In this document: one piece after another, positions 23,856-33,793 of the stretch
How the letters are laid out: every line of letters begins with the position of its first letter
Position numbering within the stretch: position 1 is the first letter of the stretch
NCBI RefSeq assembly: GCF_003050705.1
Contig: NZ_QAOG01000001.1
Coordinates: forward strand, 665,105-729,104
Length of the DNA stretch: 64,000 nt
From: Sphingomonas aurantiaca
Lineage (GTDB): Bacteria > Pseudomonadota > Alphaproteobacteria > Sphingomonadales > Sphingomonadaceae
Reading direction: 5' to 3'
Program-made: the position numbers and the translations under genes
The notes under the pieces: generated by a model
Database searches by the model: none
What the model was told of the DNA's origin: nothing
What the model saw: the letters and a program-made list of their open reading frames with translations, nothing else

Positions 23856-26800
23856 ATGAACTTCCGCAACATCTCGGCCTGGTCGATCCGCAACCCGGTT
23901 CCGCCGATCGTGCTGTTCCTGGCCCTGATGCTTGCGGGCGTCGTCAGTTTCATGCGGATGGACGTCAACCGCGATCCCGACATCGACTTCCCGATCGCGA
24001 TCGTCGTCGTCAGCCAGCCGGGTGCCGCGCCGACCGAGATGGAGACGCAGGTCACGCAGCGCGTCGAGGCCGCCGTCCGCTCGCTGCAGGGCATCGACGA
24101 GATCAACTCGACCGTCACCGAAGGCAATTCGGAAACGGTGATCCAGCTCACCATCGGCACGCCGATCGACCGCGCGGTCAATGACGTGCGCGACGCGATC
24201 GCGCAGATCCGCAGCGATCTTCCCGAGGGCATCCTCGAACCGCAGGTCTACCGCGCGAACACCAGCGGCAACGACGTCGCGAGCTTCGCGGCGATCACCA
24301 CCGACATGACCGTCGAACAGCTGTCCTGGTACATCGACGACACCGTCACCAAGGAACTGCTGTCGATTCCCGGCATGGCGACGATCAGCCGCAACGGTGG
24401 CGTCAGCCGCGAGATCCGCGTGATCCTCGATCCGCTGAAGCTCCAGAGCCAGGGGCTGACCGCAAGCCAGGTCAACGCGCAGCTGCGACAGGTCAATCTC
24501 AACGCGGCGGGCGGGCGTGCCGAGATCGCCGGCTCCGAACAGTCGATCCGCGTGCTCGGCAATGCGCGCGACGCGAGCGATCTGGGCCAGACGCAGATCA
24601 ACGTCGGCAATGGCCGCACCGTCCGCCTCGCCGACATCGCGCAGGTCCGCGACCTCTATGCCGAGCAGCGCAGCCGCGCGACCGTCGACGGGCGCCAGGC
24701 GATCACGTTCGATTTCCAGCGTGCCAAGGGGGCGTCCGACGTCACCGTCTATCACGCCGCGGTCGACAAGCTGCGTGCGCTCGAAAAGCGCAATCCGTCG
24801 GTCAAGTTCGTCCAGCGCTACACCAGCACCGACTATACCGAATCGCAGTATGAAAGCGCGATCCACGCGATGATCGAGGGCGCGATCCTCGCGGTCATCG
24901 TCGTCTTCATCTTCCTGCGCGATTGGCGCGCGACCGCGATTTCCGCGCTGGCGATCCCGCTGTCGGCGATCCCCGCCTTCTGGTTCATGGATCTGCTCGG
25001 CTTCGACCTCAACGGGATGACGCTGCTCGCGCTCAGTCTCGTCGCCGGCGTGCTGGTCGATGACGCGATCGTCGAGATCGAGAATATCGTCCGGCACATG
25101 CGGATGGGCAAGTCCGCCTATCAGGCCTCGATCGATGCCGCCGACGAGATCGGCCTCGCGGTGCTGGCGACGACGATGGCGATCGTCGCGGTGTTCCTGC
25201 CGGTCGCGCTGATGCCGGGTATCGCGGGGCAGTTCTTCAAGAATTTCGGCCTGACCGTGGTCGCCGCGGTGCTGATGAGCCTCGCGGTCGCGCGTCTCGT
25301 CACGCCGATGATCGCGGCCTATTTCCTCAAGTCGTTTGGCCATGCCAGCCACGGCGAGGGCAAGCTGATGGACTGGTATGTCCGCACGCTCCACTGGACG
25401 CTCGACAGTCGCAAGGCGGCGGCGTGGCGTGCGCGCGGCGGCATCCGCAAGATGTTCAACCGCGTCATGGATCACCGGATGTGGGCGATCGGCGCGGGCG
25501 TCGTGGCGTTCGCGATCACGCTGTTCATGTTCACCGTCATCCCCTCGCAGTTCCAGCCGACCCGCGACGAGGACGATTCGACCGCGCAGATCGAGATGGT
25601 GCCCGGCACCACGCTCGCGCAGACCGACGCGGTCGTCGCGCGCGTCGGCGAGATCCTTCGCCAGCAGCCGCAGGTCGCCACCGTCTATGCGCGCACGCGC
25701 GTCGGCAGCGGGACGGTGACCGCCAACCTGCGCGCCGACCGCAAGGAAAAATCGGTCGATTTCGAACGCCGGCTCGCACCGCAAATGACCGCGATCCCCG
25801 ATGCGCGCGTCTCGTTCCGGTCGCAGTCGGGCTGGGGCAGCAGCGGGCGCGACGTGACCGTCGTGCTTGGCGGCAGCGATCCCGCCAAGCTGCAAAAGGC
25901 CGCGGACAAGATCGTCGCCGACATGGGCTCGCTCAAGTCGCTGACCGCACCGCGCGTGTCGGGCGGGATGCAGCGCCCCGAAATCGTCATCCGCCCCCGC
26001 TTCGATCTCGCCGCCAATCTCGGCGTCACGACGCAGGCGCTGTCGTCGGCGATCCGGATCGCGACACTCGGCGATATCGACCAGAACTCGGCGCGCTTCT
26101 CGCTTTCGGATCGCCAGATCCCGATCCGGGTCGCGCTCGACCAGTCGGCGCGGACCAGCCTGTCGACGATCCAGAACCTGCCGGTCGCGACCGCGTCGGG
26201 GGGCTCGGTGCCGCTCAACCTCGTCGCGGATATTGGCCTCGGCTCGGGCCCGACGAAGATCGACCGGGTCAACCAGCAGCGCCAGATCACGCTTGGCGCC
26301 GATCTCGCGCCCGGCGTCGTGATCTCGGACGCGATGAAGCAGGTCCATGCGCTGCCGTCGATGAAGGCGCTGCCCGTCGGCGTCAGCGAACTCACGCTCG
26401 GCCAGAGCAAGTGGCAGGCCGAGATGATCACCAATTTCATCACCGCGGTGATCTCGGGCACGTTCCTCGTGTTCGCGGTGCTGGTGCTGCTGTACCGCCG
26501 CGTGCTGCCGCCGTTCGTCAACATGGGGTCGCTGCTGCTCGCACCGCTCGGCGGGTTGCTCGCTCTGTGGGCGACCGGACAGCCGCTATCGCTGCCGGTC
26601 TATATCGGGCTGCTGATGCTGCTCGGGATCGTCGCCAAGAACTCGATCCTGCTGATCGACTTCGCGCTCGACGAGATGAGCAAGGGCGTCGATGCGTTCA
26701 CCGCGATCATCGATGCCGGGCACAAGCGCGCGCAGCCGATCGTGATGACGACGGTCGCGATGGTCGCGGGCATGGTGCCGACCGCGATGTCGATCAGCGG

Positions 26801-27086
26801 CGATTCGTCGTCGCGCGCGCCGATGGGCACGGTCGTGATCGGCGGCCTTGCGTTGTCGACGCTGCTTACGCTGCTGATCATTCCCGCCGCGTTCAGCCTT
26901 GCCGTCGGGATCGAGCGCAGTGTCGGGCCACGTCTCGGTCGTCGCCTGCTTACCTATCGTCCGGGCGACAATGGCGATGACGTGATCGGGATTGCCGGCC
27001 CCAATCCAGGTCCGCTGCTGGGCCCGGCAACCGGCAAGCTGGGTCATGGCCGGGATCAGGGTGACGGCACGCAACCCGCAGAATGA
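23856..27086 (+). CDS. RND efflux pump, inner-membrane transporter (AcrB/HAE1 type)
   Basis: 1076-residue proton-driven exporter. The N-terminus (SAWSIRNPVPPIVLFLALML) is the first transmembrane helix; two large periplasmic loops and two sets of membrane helices follow (VVFIFLRDWRATAISALAIPLSAIPAF region; second half LFMFTVIPSQFQPTRDEDDS). The helix-4 proton-relay Asp pair is present in AGVLVDDAIVEIENIVRH. The C-terminal half has GIVAKNSILLIDFALDEMSKG. HAE1 rather than heavy-metal type is supported by length and these motifs. It forms an operon with the adaptor gene 5 bases upstream. Substrates cannot be predicted from sequence. Confidence 0.93.
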   Translation: MNFRNISAWSIRNPVPPIVLFLALMLAGVVSFMRMDVNRDPDIDFPIAIVVVSQPGAAPTEMETQVTQRVEAAVRSLQGIDEINSTVTEGNSETVIQLTIGTPIDRAVNDVRDAIAQIRSDLPEGILEPQVYRANTSGNDVASFAAITTDMTVEQLSWYIDDTVTKELLSIPGMATISRNGGVSREIRVILDPLKLQSQGLTASQVNAQLRQVNLNAAGGRAEIAGSEQSIRVLGNARDASDLGQTQINVGNGRTVRLADIAQVRDLYAEQRSRATVDGRQAITFDFQRAKGASDVTVYHAAVDKLRALEKRNPSVKFVQRYTSTDYTESQYESAIHAMIEGAILAVIVVFIFLRDWRATAISALAIPLSAIPAFWFMDLLGFDLNGMTLLALSLVAGVLVDDAIVEIENIVRHMRMGKSAYQASIDAADEIGLAVLATTMAIVAVFLPVALMPGIAGQFFKNFGLTVVAAVLMSLAVARLVTPMIAAYFLKSFGHASHGEGKLMDWYVRTLHWTLDSRKAAAWRARGGIRKMFNRVMDHRMWAIGAGVVAFAITLFMFTVIPSQFQPTRDEDDSTAQIEMVPGTTLAQTDAVVARVGEILRQQPQVATVYARTRVGSGTVTANLRADRKEKSVDFERRLAPQMTAIPDARVSFRSQSGWGSSGRDVTVVLGGSDPAKLQKAADKIVADMGSLKSLTAPRVSGGMQRPEIVIRPRFDLAANLGVTTQALSSAIRIATLGDIDQNSARFSLSDRQIPIRVALDQSARTSLSTIQNLPVATASGGSVPLNLVADIGLGSGPTKIDRVNQQRQITLGADLAPGVVISDAMKQVHALPSMKALPVGVSELTLGQSKWQAEMITNFITAVISGTFLVFAVLVLLYRRVLPPFVNMGSLLLAPLGGLLALWATGQPLSLPVYIGLLMLLGIVAKNSILLIDFALDEMSKGVDAFTAIIDAGHKRAQPIVMTTVAMVAGMVPTAMSISGDSSSRAPMGTVVIGGLALSTLLTLLIIPAAFSLAVGIERSVGPRLGRRLLTYRPGDNGDDVIGIAGPNPGPLLGPATGKLGHGRDQGDGTQPAE

Positions 27087-27173
27087 GGTCCCTTCGGCCC
27101 GCCTCGCTGCACCTGGATGGTCGAACCGCCGCGCCGGCATGAACCTTCGGCGCGCTGGGGGATTGTTTCGGGT

Positions 27174-28442
27174 ATGACGCTTTTATCCCGCACGCGCCCG
27201 GTCGGCGAAGCAGCCCCGGCGGCGCTCGTCCGCATGCGGATCGTTGCCACCGGCCTGCTCGTGTTCATGGCGGCGACGTTTTTCGTCAGCCGTACGCTGG
27301 TCCCCGTCCACCCGGCGTTCGCGTTCGTGCGCGCCTTTGCGGAGGCGGCGATGGTCGGCGGGCTGGCCGACTGGTTCGCGGTTACCGCGCTGTTCCGCCA
27401 TCCGCTGGGGCTGCCGATCCCGCATACCGCGATCGTGCCGCGCAACAAGGATCGGATCGGCGACACGCTCGCGCAGTTCCTCCGCGCGAACTTCCTGATC
27501 CCCGTCGTCATCGCGCGGCGCACGCGCCGGCTCGACGTCGCCGGCGCGATCTCGCGCTGGCTGACCGATCCGCCCGAAGGCGCAGGCGGACGTTTCCGGC
27601 AGGGCGCGTCCAAACTGGTCGCACAGATCCTCGAGGGGCTCGATCCCGCGCGGCTCGGCGGCATGGTCAAGGCAGGGATTGCCACCCGCCTGCGCGCGAC
27701 CGAAGTCTCGCCGATCCTTGGCCAGCTGCTCAAGGCGGCGATCGCCGAACGCCGGCACGCGCCCTTGCTCGAAAGCGCGATCCGCTGGTCCGCCAAGACG
27801 CTGGCGGCGAACGATCACCTTGTCCGCGCGATGGTCCACGACAAGGCCGGCTCGATCTTGCGCTGGACCGGGCTCGACACGACCGTCGCGGACAAGCTCA
27901 TCAGCGGCTTCGACCGCCTTCTTGCCGAAATGGCAGAGGATCCCGAGCATCCGCTCCGGTTGAAGGCGGAGGAGGGGCTCGACCGGCTCGCCTGGGACCT
28001 GCAATATGATCGCCGGATGCGCGAACGCGTCGAGGCGATGAAGAACGACCTGCTCGACAACCCGGCGATGCAGCGCTGGCTCGACGGGCTGTGGGAACAG
28101 GCGCGCGGTGCGCTGCTGGCGATCGCGCGCGATCCCGAACGTGCGATGGCGGGCAAGCTCGGCGACGTGCTGCGCCAGTTCGGCGAGACGCTGCATCACG
28201 ACCCGCGGATGTCGCGCACGATCAACCGGTTCGTGCGCCGCGCCGCGGTCGGCGCGGCGGCGGATTATGGCGATGGCATCGTCAAGCTCGTATCCGACAC
28301 CGTGCGCAGCTGGGATGCGGACACGATCACCAGCCGTCTGGAGAATGCCGTCGGGCGCGACCTGCAATATATCCGCGTCAACGGGACGATCGTCGGCGGC
28401 CTGGTGGGGCTGGTGATCCACAGCGTCGACGTGCTGTTGTAA
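27174..28442 (+). CDS. DUF445 family membrane-anchored protein
   Basis: 422 residues of the DUF445 (YjiN-like) family; function unknown. Features: N-terminal membrane helix (IVATGLLVFMAATFFVSRTL, about 23-42), the family motif EAAMVGGLADWFAVTALFRHPLGLPIPHTAIVP in two parts (about 58-90), a long helical body, and a C-terminal hydrophobic end (NGTIVGGLVGLVIHSVDVLL) matching the second motif. ATG at 27174 is taken since the upstream extension is not conserved-looking. It lies 87 bases after the RND pump on the same strand. Confidence 0.88.
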   Translation: MTLLSRTRPVGEAAPAALVRMRIVATGLLVFMAATFFVSRTLVPVHPAFAFVRAFAEAAMVGGLADWFAVTALFRHPLGLPIPHTAIVPRNKDRIGDTLAQFLRANFLIPVVIARRTRRLDVAGAISRWLTDPPEGAGGRFRQGASKLVAQILEGLDPARLGGMVKAGIATRLRATEVSPILGQLLKAAIAERRHAPLLESAIRWSAKTLAANDHLVRAMVHDKAGSILRWTGLDTTVADKLISGFDRLLAEMAEDPEHPLRLKAEEGLDRLAWDLQYDRRMRERVEAMKNDLLDNPAMQRWLDGLWEQARGALLAIARDPERAMAGKLGDVLRQFGETLHHDPRMSRTINRFVRRAAVGAAADYGDGIVKLVSDTVRSWDADTITSRLENAVGRDLQYIRVNGTIVGGLVGLVIHSVDVLL

Positions 28443-28649
28443 CGGGTAGCTGCATTTGACCGGCTTGCGGTCATCCACGGGACGGCGGCAGGCAAGACGA
28501 GGCCACGCCCGACAAGGGCCGGTAGCCTGCGGCCGATCCGTCTACCGGGGCCCGCGCATCGATCCGGCGAAACTGGCAGGAAACGACGCTGCGGTCCGGG
28601 CCGCCGCATGGTAGACCCTGCCTCGGACATCGGGCTGGGGGCATGCGAG

Positions 28650-29102
28650 ATGGTCAGGCACATGATCTGCGGCGTGGTGGCGCTATCGAGCGCGGCGATC
28701 GCCGCACCACAGTCCCCGGACATCCTGCCCGATCGCTTCGTCGCCGCCTGGAATAGCCATGATCCAAAGGCGTTCGAGTCGCTCTATACGGCGGACGCCG
28801 TCTGGGTCCCGGTCGCAGAGGAGCGGACCGAGGGACGTGCGGCGATCACCGCTGCATTTGCGGGCATCCATACGGGCCAAGGCTGGGCGAGGAACACGAC
28901 CATCGCCAGACGCGATCGGCCCGAGGTTCATGTCCTTACCCCCGACGTGGCGACGATCTTCTTCCACATGGATTTCCTGAAGGACGGCAAACCCATCGCC
29001 GGGCTCGAGCGGGCGATGATCCTGGTCGCGGTACGCAGCCGTGGCGGATGGAGGGTCGCCGCAGGACAGTTGACCAAAGAGACGCTTGCCACGGAAGGGT
29101 GA
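28650..29102 (+). CDS. Exported SnoaL/NTF2-like (SgcJ/EcaC-type) protein
   Basis: 150 residues: a short signal peptide (MVRHMICGVVALSSAAIAAP) and an NTF2-like alpha+beta cone. Typical motifs are FVAAWNSHDPKAFESLYTAD (about 31-50), AVWVPVAEERTEGRAAITAAF and a C-terminal GGWRVAAGQLTKE. Such proteins include ketosteroid-isomerase-like enzymes and ligand-binding proteins, so function is open. The start could be 28662, with AGG close by. An open extension to 28608 has no signal-like sequence. A convergent cupin gene follows. Confidence 0.75.
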   Translation: MVRHMICGVVALSSAAIAAPQSPDILPDRFVAAWNSHDPKAFESLYTADAVWVPVAEERTEGRAAITAAFAGIHTGQGWARNTTIARRDRPEVHVLTPDVATIFFHMDFLKDGKPIAGLERAMILVAVRSRGGWRVAAGQLTKETLATEG

Positions 29103-29226
29103 GCAGGGAACCGCGTGTCTGCATCGGACCGCGCCATGGCGCGCGAGATCCCCCCGGGCATGGTTCATCCGAGATCGGCGCCAGCCGCGCGCCGGCGATA
29201 CCTCGTCACCATTTGGCCGGCACGAA

Positions 29227-29838
29227 TCAGAACTTGAGCGGGGGGCCGAGGCGTTCCATGCCGTAGGACCGCATCAAGCCATCGTCCTTTTCCGTGAAAT
29301 AGCCGCCTGGACCAAAGCCGTTCTGCTCCCACGCGTTGAAGAATGCTTCCATCTTGCCGGCAGGGGCAAAGCTCAGGAGCAGGCGGCCAGCCGTGGGCCC
29401 GACAAAGGCCCAGGCATGCGGAACGCCACGCGGGCCAAGGATACAGTCCCCCGTTTTCAACGCATAGCGCGTCTCGCCCACCTGCACCGCATATTCGCCG
29501 TCGAGGACGTAGAAGAGTTCGTCCTCGCCATGGTGGACATGCAGCGGCGGGCCGCCCCGGCGCTGATTGGCCTGCTCGATGACGAACAGGTCGCCCTTCG
29601 CATCGCTCGTGACGACCTTGTAGCTTGTCGCGCTGACGCCGATCTGGCGTTTCTGTCCGGTCCGGTCGCTGCCGGCCCGCACCACCGCGACCGGCAACGC
29701 ACTGGCCGGACCCGGATCGGGTGTCGTGCCAACTGGATCGGAGCGCTGCGGTGCAATCGTGTCCTCCGACGCGGCGTGCAACGCGGTACCTCCGACCAGC
29801 ATCGCCAGCGGAAGGGACAAGATCGATCGGCGTTCCAT
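29227..29838 (-). CDS. Exported cupin-domain protein (quercetinase-like)
   Basis: 203 residues with an N-terminal signal-like segment (MERRSILSLPLAMLVGGTAL, then HAASED). A single cupin barrel has motif 1 HVHHGEDELFYVLDGEYAVQ (about 98-117), with the two His and Glu expected to bind a metal, and motif 2 PRGVPHAWAFVGPTAGRLLL (about 137-156). This pattern is common in quercetin 2,3-dioxygenase-like and related cupins; the substrate is unknown. AGGAGG lies 4 bases before the ATG. It converges with the NTF2-like gene. About 200 bases upstream, before the HAD gene, hold no gene I can support. Confidence 0.85.
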   Translation of the reverse strand: MERRSILSLPLAMLVGGTALHAASEDTIAPQRSDPVGTTPDPGPASALPVAVVRAGSDRTGQKRQIGVSATSYKVVTSDAKGDLFVIEQANQRRGGPPLHVHHGEDELFYVLDGEYAVQVGETRYALKTGDCILGPRGVPHAWAFVGPTAGRLLLSFAPAGKMEAFFNAWEQNGFGPGGYFTEKDDGLMRSYGMERLGPPLKF

Positions 29839-30038
29839 ACGTCCTCCTGAAGGTGACGTGCAGCACGCGTTCGTGACGGACCGACGGTAGCTGCGAACGA
29901 AAAGAACTCTATCGAAAATTCGGATGAAAGACCAGTTCGGCCCCGTTGCAGCGACCGCATTCAAGATCGGTTTCCGACCATGTTGCGCCGGTCCCGCGGT
30001 ATCCATGGCCCAGGTGACGATCCACCGGCACCCGGCTG

Positions 30039-30758
30039 TCAGCGCTCCCAGTCGGGCATCGGCCAGCCCTTGGCCTTCGCCAGCAACCGCAGCGGCCCAT
30101 GCGCATTCACCGCGAACGGCTCGTCCGCCCAGTCGAAGGTCGGCGCGTCGGACACATGGTCCGAATAGAACCGCACATGCGCGTCCTGGCGGGCGATGCC
30201 TTCGCGGGCCATCCAGGCCTCGATCATCCGCAATTTCGCCGGGCCGTAGCAGTTCTCGCCGTCGATCCCGGCCAGCAGATGGCCGTCGGCATCGCGCAGG
30301 CTCTCCGTCCCGATCACCGCGTCGAAGCCCAGCCGCTCGGCGATCGCCTCGACATAGAAACGGTACGATGCGGTCGCCATGACCAGCCGGTAGCCCGCCG
30401 CGCGGTCCGCCTCGATCCGCGCGCGCGCGCCGGCGAACACGCCGTCGCGCACCACCCGGTCGGCAAACGCCTCCGCGCTGCGGCGTTCCTGCGCGGGGGA
30501 CAGGCGCTTGCCGAGCATCATCCGCTGCATGACGTACTTCAACCGACCCCGGCTGATCAGCCGTCCGACATAGCCGAGCGCGGCCACGCCGGCGAACGGC
30601 ACCAGCGCCAGCCGCCACGGGGCACCGCTGGTCCGCGCGGTGTGGAGCAGGAACGGCGTCCAGGTCGGCATATGCGTGATCGTCTTGTCCATATCGTAGA
30701 TAGCGAGGCGGACGGACGGCGCGCCGGACGGGCGGGCAGGATAGATTTCGGTCATCAT
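30039..30758 (-). CDS. HAD superfamily IB phosphatase (SerB/PSP-like)
   Basis: 239 residues. The HAD nucleophile motif DMDKTIT is at about 22-28. Motif II is the TAS in LVMATASYRFYVEAIAERLG (about 125-144), and motif III/IV is FYSDHVSDAPTFDWADEPFAVNAH (given in part; about 196-219). A cap with hydrophobic helices (ALVPFAGVAALGYVGRL) fits the IB subfamily that includes PSP-like lipid or small-molecule phosphatases. Two ATG codons (30758, 30755) start it; no strong ribosome-binding site. It diverges from the Mla operon, and a role in phospholipid turnover would be speculative. Confidence 0.87.
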   Translation of the reverse strand: MMTEIYPARPSGAPSVRLAIYDMDKTITHMPTWTPFLLHTARTSGAPWRLALVPFAGVAALGYVGRLISRGRLKYVMQRMMLGKRLSPAQERRSAEAFADRVVRDGVFAGARARIEADRAAGYRLVMATASYRFYVEAIAERLGFDAVIGTESLRDADGHLLAGIDGENCYGPAKLRMIEAWMAREGIARQDAHVRFYSDHVSDAPTFDWADEPFAVNAHGPLRLLAKAKGWPMPDWER

Positions 30759-30817
30759 CGCGACTTACGCCGCATTCACCTTGCCGATCCAGTCGGTTTG
30801 CCGCAAAGGTGCGGCCG

Positions 30818-31927
30818 ATGAGCGCGATGGCCGATTTCCAACAGGACGGTGCCGATACCGGCACGCTTCGGTTTACCGGCGATCTGTCGCTGGCCAAGAT
30901 CGGCAATCTGCCCGACCGGCTCGAGTCGGTCGATGCGTCGTCGGTCAAGCATGTCGATCTCAGCGGGGTCGACCGGATCGACACGATCGGCGCCTGGATC
31001 GTCCACCGCTTCGCCGCGCGCAACGATGCGACGATCGATGGGCTCGATGCCAATGATCAGGCGCTGTTCGACCAGGTCGTCGCCTCCGATCAGCCGATGG
31101 CCGCCAGGCCTGCCAAGGTCAGCGCCGTCAGCCGCGTGCTCGGCGAGATCGGCGATGCGGTCGTGCTGTCGGGCAAGACGATGCTCGGACTGCTCGGCTT
31201 TCTCGGCGCCACCACGGTCGCATTCGGCAGCGTCATCCGTCATCCGCAGCGGTTCCGGTTCAACGCCGTCGTCCAGCGCTTCGAGGTTGTCGGCGTCGCC
31301 GCACTCGGCATCGTCGGACTGATGAGCTTCCTGATCGGCATGGTCATCGCGCAGCAGGGCGCGGTCCAGCTGCGCCAGTTCGGCGCCGAAGTCTTCACGA
31401 TCAACCTCGTCGGTCGCCTGACGATCCGCGAGCTCGGCCTGCTGATGACCGCGATCATGGTCGCGGGCCGGTCGGGCTCGGCGTTCGCGGCACAGCTTGG
31501 CACGATGAAGCTGACCGAGGAGATCGACGCGATGCGGACGATCGGCGTGTCGCCGATGGAAGCGCTGGTACTGCCGCGCGTCCTGGCGGCGATCGTGATG
31601 ATGCCGCTGCTCGGCTTCTACGCATCGGTCATCGCGATCATCGGCGGCGGGCTGCTATGCTGGGTGCAGCTGGGCATCCCGCCGGTCACCTTCATCGCGC
31701 GCATCCGCGAGGTCGTGCCGATCACCGATCTGTACATCTCGCTGATCAAGGCGCCAGTGTTCGGCGCGATCATTGCGATCGCGGGCTGCTTCCAGGGGAT
31801 GCAGGTCGAATCCGACGCGGAACAGGTGGGCCTGCGCACCACCTCCGCGGTCGTCCAGGGCATTTTCCTGGTGATCGTCCTCGACGCGTTCTTCGCGGTG
31901 TTCTTCACCTGGTTGGGTTGGGACTGA
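30818..31927 (+). CDS. mlaE: MlaE-type ABC transporter permease with N-terminal STAS-like domain
   Basis: Permease of the Mla/TRAM-type ABC system that moves phospholipid between inner and outer membrane. 369 residues: the N-terminal about 100 residues look like a STAS domain (VKHVDLSGVDRIDTIGAWIV), here fused instead of a separate MlaB. The permease then carries FLIGMVIAQQGAVQLRQFGA, RELGLLMTAIMVAGRSGSAF and EEIDAMRTIGVSPMEALVLP, the MlaE signature. AAAGG lies 8 bases before the ATG. The stop overlaps the ATPase start (TGATG). It is first of four genes. Confidence 0.93.
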   Translation: MSAMADFQQDGADTGTLRFTGDLSLAKIGNLPDRLESVDASSVKHVDLSGVDRIDTIGAWIVHRFAARNDATIDGLDANDQALFDQVVASDQPMAARPAKVSAVSRVLGEIGDAVVLSGKTMLGLLGFLGATTVAFGSVIRHPQRFRFNAVVQRFEVVGVAALGIVGLMSFLIGMVIAQQGAVQLRQFGAEVFTINLVGRLTIRELGLLMTAIMVAGRSGSAFAAQLGTMKLTEEIDAMRTIGVSPMEALVLPRVLAAIVMMPLLGFYASVIAIIGGGLLCWVQLGIPPVTFIARIREVVPITDLYISLIKAPVFGAIIAIAGCFQGMQVESDAEQVGLRTTSAVVQGIFLVIVLDAFFAVFFTWLGWD

Positions 31928-32823
31928 TGCCCCGCAAGACAGACGATATCGTCATCTCCGTGAAGGGGCTGAAGAACGCATTCGGCGAGTCGGTGGTGCA
32001 TGAAGGGCTAGACCTCGACGTGCGGCGCGGCGAGATCCTGGGCGTGGTCGGCGGATCGGGTACCGGCAAGTCGGTGCTGATGCGTTCGATCATCGGGCTG
32101 CAGACTCCCGAGTCGGGCGAGATCACGGTCTTTGGCGAGCCCAATATCGGCCGCGAAGAGACCGAGGCGACCGAGATCCGCAAGCGCTGGGGCGTGTTGT
32201 TCCAGGGCGGTGCGCTGTTCTCGACGTTGACGGTCGCCGAGAATGTCGAAGTGCCGTTGCGCGAATTCTACCCGGACCTGACAGGCGCGCTGCTCTCGGA
32301 GATCGCGTCGTACAAGGTCGTGATGACCGGCCTGCCTGCCGACGCGGCGAACAAGTTTCCATCCGAACTGTCGGGCGGCATGAAGAAGCGCGCAGGGCTG
32401 GCGCGGGCGCTGGCGCTCGATCCGGAGCTGCTGTTTCTCGACGAGCCGACCGCAGGGCTCGATCCGATCGGGGCCGCGGCGTTCGACGGGTTGATCCAGT
32501 CGTTGCAGAAGACGCTGGGGCTGACGGTGTTCCTGATCACGCACGACCTCGACACGCTCTATGCGATCTGCGACCGGGTCGCGGTGCTCGCCGACAAGAA
32601 GGTGATTGCCGTCGGCACGATCGATGAGCTGATTGCGCTCGATCACCCGTGGATCGAGGAATATTTCAAGGGGCCGCGCGGTCGTGCCGCGGTCGCGACG
32701 CAGGAGGCGCACGAGCGTGCCGACCAGGTCGCGGATGCCCACCCCACGGAAGTCCAGTCCAAGCAGTCCGCGCCGGACGACGCCGACGCGACATACGCCG
32801 AGAAAGAAGCAAGGACGCGCTGA
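31927..32823 (+). CDS. mlaF: MlaF-type ABC transporter ATP-binding protein
   Basis: ATPase of the Mla lipid transporter. 298 residues: Walker A GGSGTGKS (about 42-49), signature LSGGMKKRAGLARALALDPE (about 142-161) continuing into Walker B LLFLDEPTAGLDP, and the switch His in FLITHDLD. The LSGGMKKR form is characteristic of MlaF-type ATPases. A charged 35-residue tail follows the domain. Overlaps mlaE and mlaD by one base each (TGATG), so the genes are translated in a coupled way. Confidence 0.94.
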   Translation: MPRKTDDIVISVKGLKNAFGESVVHEGLDLDVRRGEILGVVGGSGTGKSVLMRSIIGLQTPESGEITVFGEPNIGREETEATEIRKRWGVLFQGGALFSTLTVAENVEVPLREFYPDLTGALLSEIASYKVVMTGLPADAANKFPSELSGGMKKRAGLARALALDPELLFLDEPTAGLDPIGAAAFDGLIQSLQKTLGLTVFLITHDLDTLYAICDRVAVLADKKVIAVGTIDELIALDHPWIEEYFKGPRGRAAVATQEAHERADQVADAHPTEVQSKQSAPDDADATYAEKEARTR

Positions 32824-33785
32824 TGGAAACCCGTTCGAACCACGTCCTAGTCGGCGCCGTCGTGCTGATCCTGCTGGCCCTGCTGGCGCTGTTCACCGTG
32901 TGGATCGCGCGACTGGGCGGTAAGGAAGAGAAGGAATACGACATCTTCTTCCGCCAGTCGGTCGACGGGCTCGCGCGCGGGTCCGCGGTGGTGTTCTCGG
33001 GCGTGCCGTCGGGCCAGGTGAAGACGATTTCGCTGTGGAAGAACGATCCGCAGTTCGTCCGGGTCCGGATCAGCGTCAACGACGAGACTCCGGTGCTGCA
33101 GGGCACGACCGCGTCGATCTCCGGCGTCGGCTTCACCGGCGTCAGCCAGGTGTCGCTCGATGGCGCGCGTAAGGGCGCTCCTGCGGTCGCATGCCCCGAC
33201 GTCAATGGCCAGCCTTGCCCGTATGGCGTACCGGTCATTCCGACCAAGCAGGGTGGCCTCGGCGCGATCCTGAACTCGGCACCGCAGTTGCTCGAGCGCC
33301 TGTCGACGCTGACCGAGCGGCTGACCGGGCTGCTGACCGACCGTAACCAGGCATCGATCGCGGGCATCCTCGAAAACACCAACCGGTTGACCGATGCGCT
33401 TGCCGATCGCGGGCCGGAGATCGCGGCGACACTCGCGCAGACTCGTGTTGCGATTCAGCAGGCGGGTGATGCCGCGCAGCAGTTCGGCGTGCTCGCCAAG
33501 ACCACCAACGGCGTCCTGTCCGAGGACGTGAAGCCGGCGATGGCCAATCTGAACAAGGCGATCGTCTCCGCGCAGCAGAGCGCCGATACGCTGAATTCGG
33601 CGATCGGCGATGCGCGACCAGGATTGCAGGCCTTCTCGAAGACGACGATTCCCGAGGCCAACCGTCTGGTCCGCGATCTGCGGACGACGGCGGCGGCCTT
33701 GTCGTCGGTTGCCGAAAAGGTCGACCAGCAGGGTGCGAGTTCGCTGATCGGGCAGCAGAAGCTCCCGGGTTACAAGGGTAAGTGA
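32823..33785 (+). CDS. mlaD: MlaD/MCE domain substrate-binding protein
   Basis: 320-residue protein anchored by one N-terminal helix (HVLVGAVVLILLALLALFTV) with an MCE domain (about 40-120; YDIFFRQSVDGLARGSAVVF and GVPSGQVKTI motifs) that forms a hexameric lipid-binding ring in E. coli MlaD. The long C-terminal part (about 150-300) is helical and repetitive in character (RLSTLTERLTGLLTDR, LADRGPEIAATLAQTR), longer than E. coli MlaD and more like extended MCE proteins. In operon between the ATPase and a lipoprotein gene. Confidence 0.92.
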   Translation: METRSNHVLVGAVVLILLALLALFTVWIARLGGKEEKEYDIFFRQSVDGLARGSAVVFSGVPSGQVKTISLWKNDPQFVRVRISVNDETPVLQGTTASISGVGFTGVSQVSLDGARKGAPAVACPDVNGQPCPYGVPVIPTKQGGLGAILNSAPQLLERLSTLTERLTGLLTDRNQASIAGILENTNRLTDALADRGPEIAATLAQTRVAIQQAGDAAQQFGVLAKTTNGVLSEDVKPAMANLNKAIVSAQQSADTLNSAIGDARPGLQAFSKTTIPEANRLVRDLRTTAAALSSVAEKVDQQGASSLIGQQKLPGYKGK

Positions 33786-33793
33786 GGCACGCC

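Noticed and set aside
23814..26348. 844-codon minus-strand open frame antisense to the RND pump
   Set aside because: Composition (Asp/Arg/His-rich) mirrors the sense gene; no family features.
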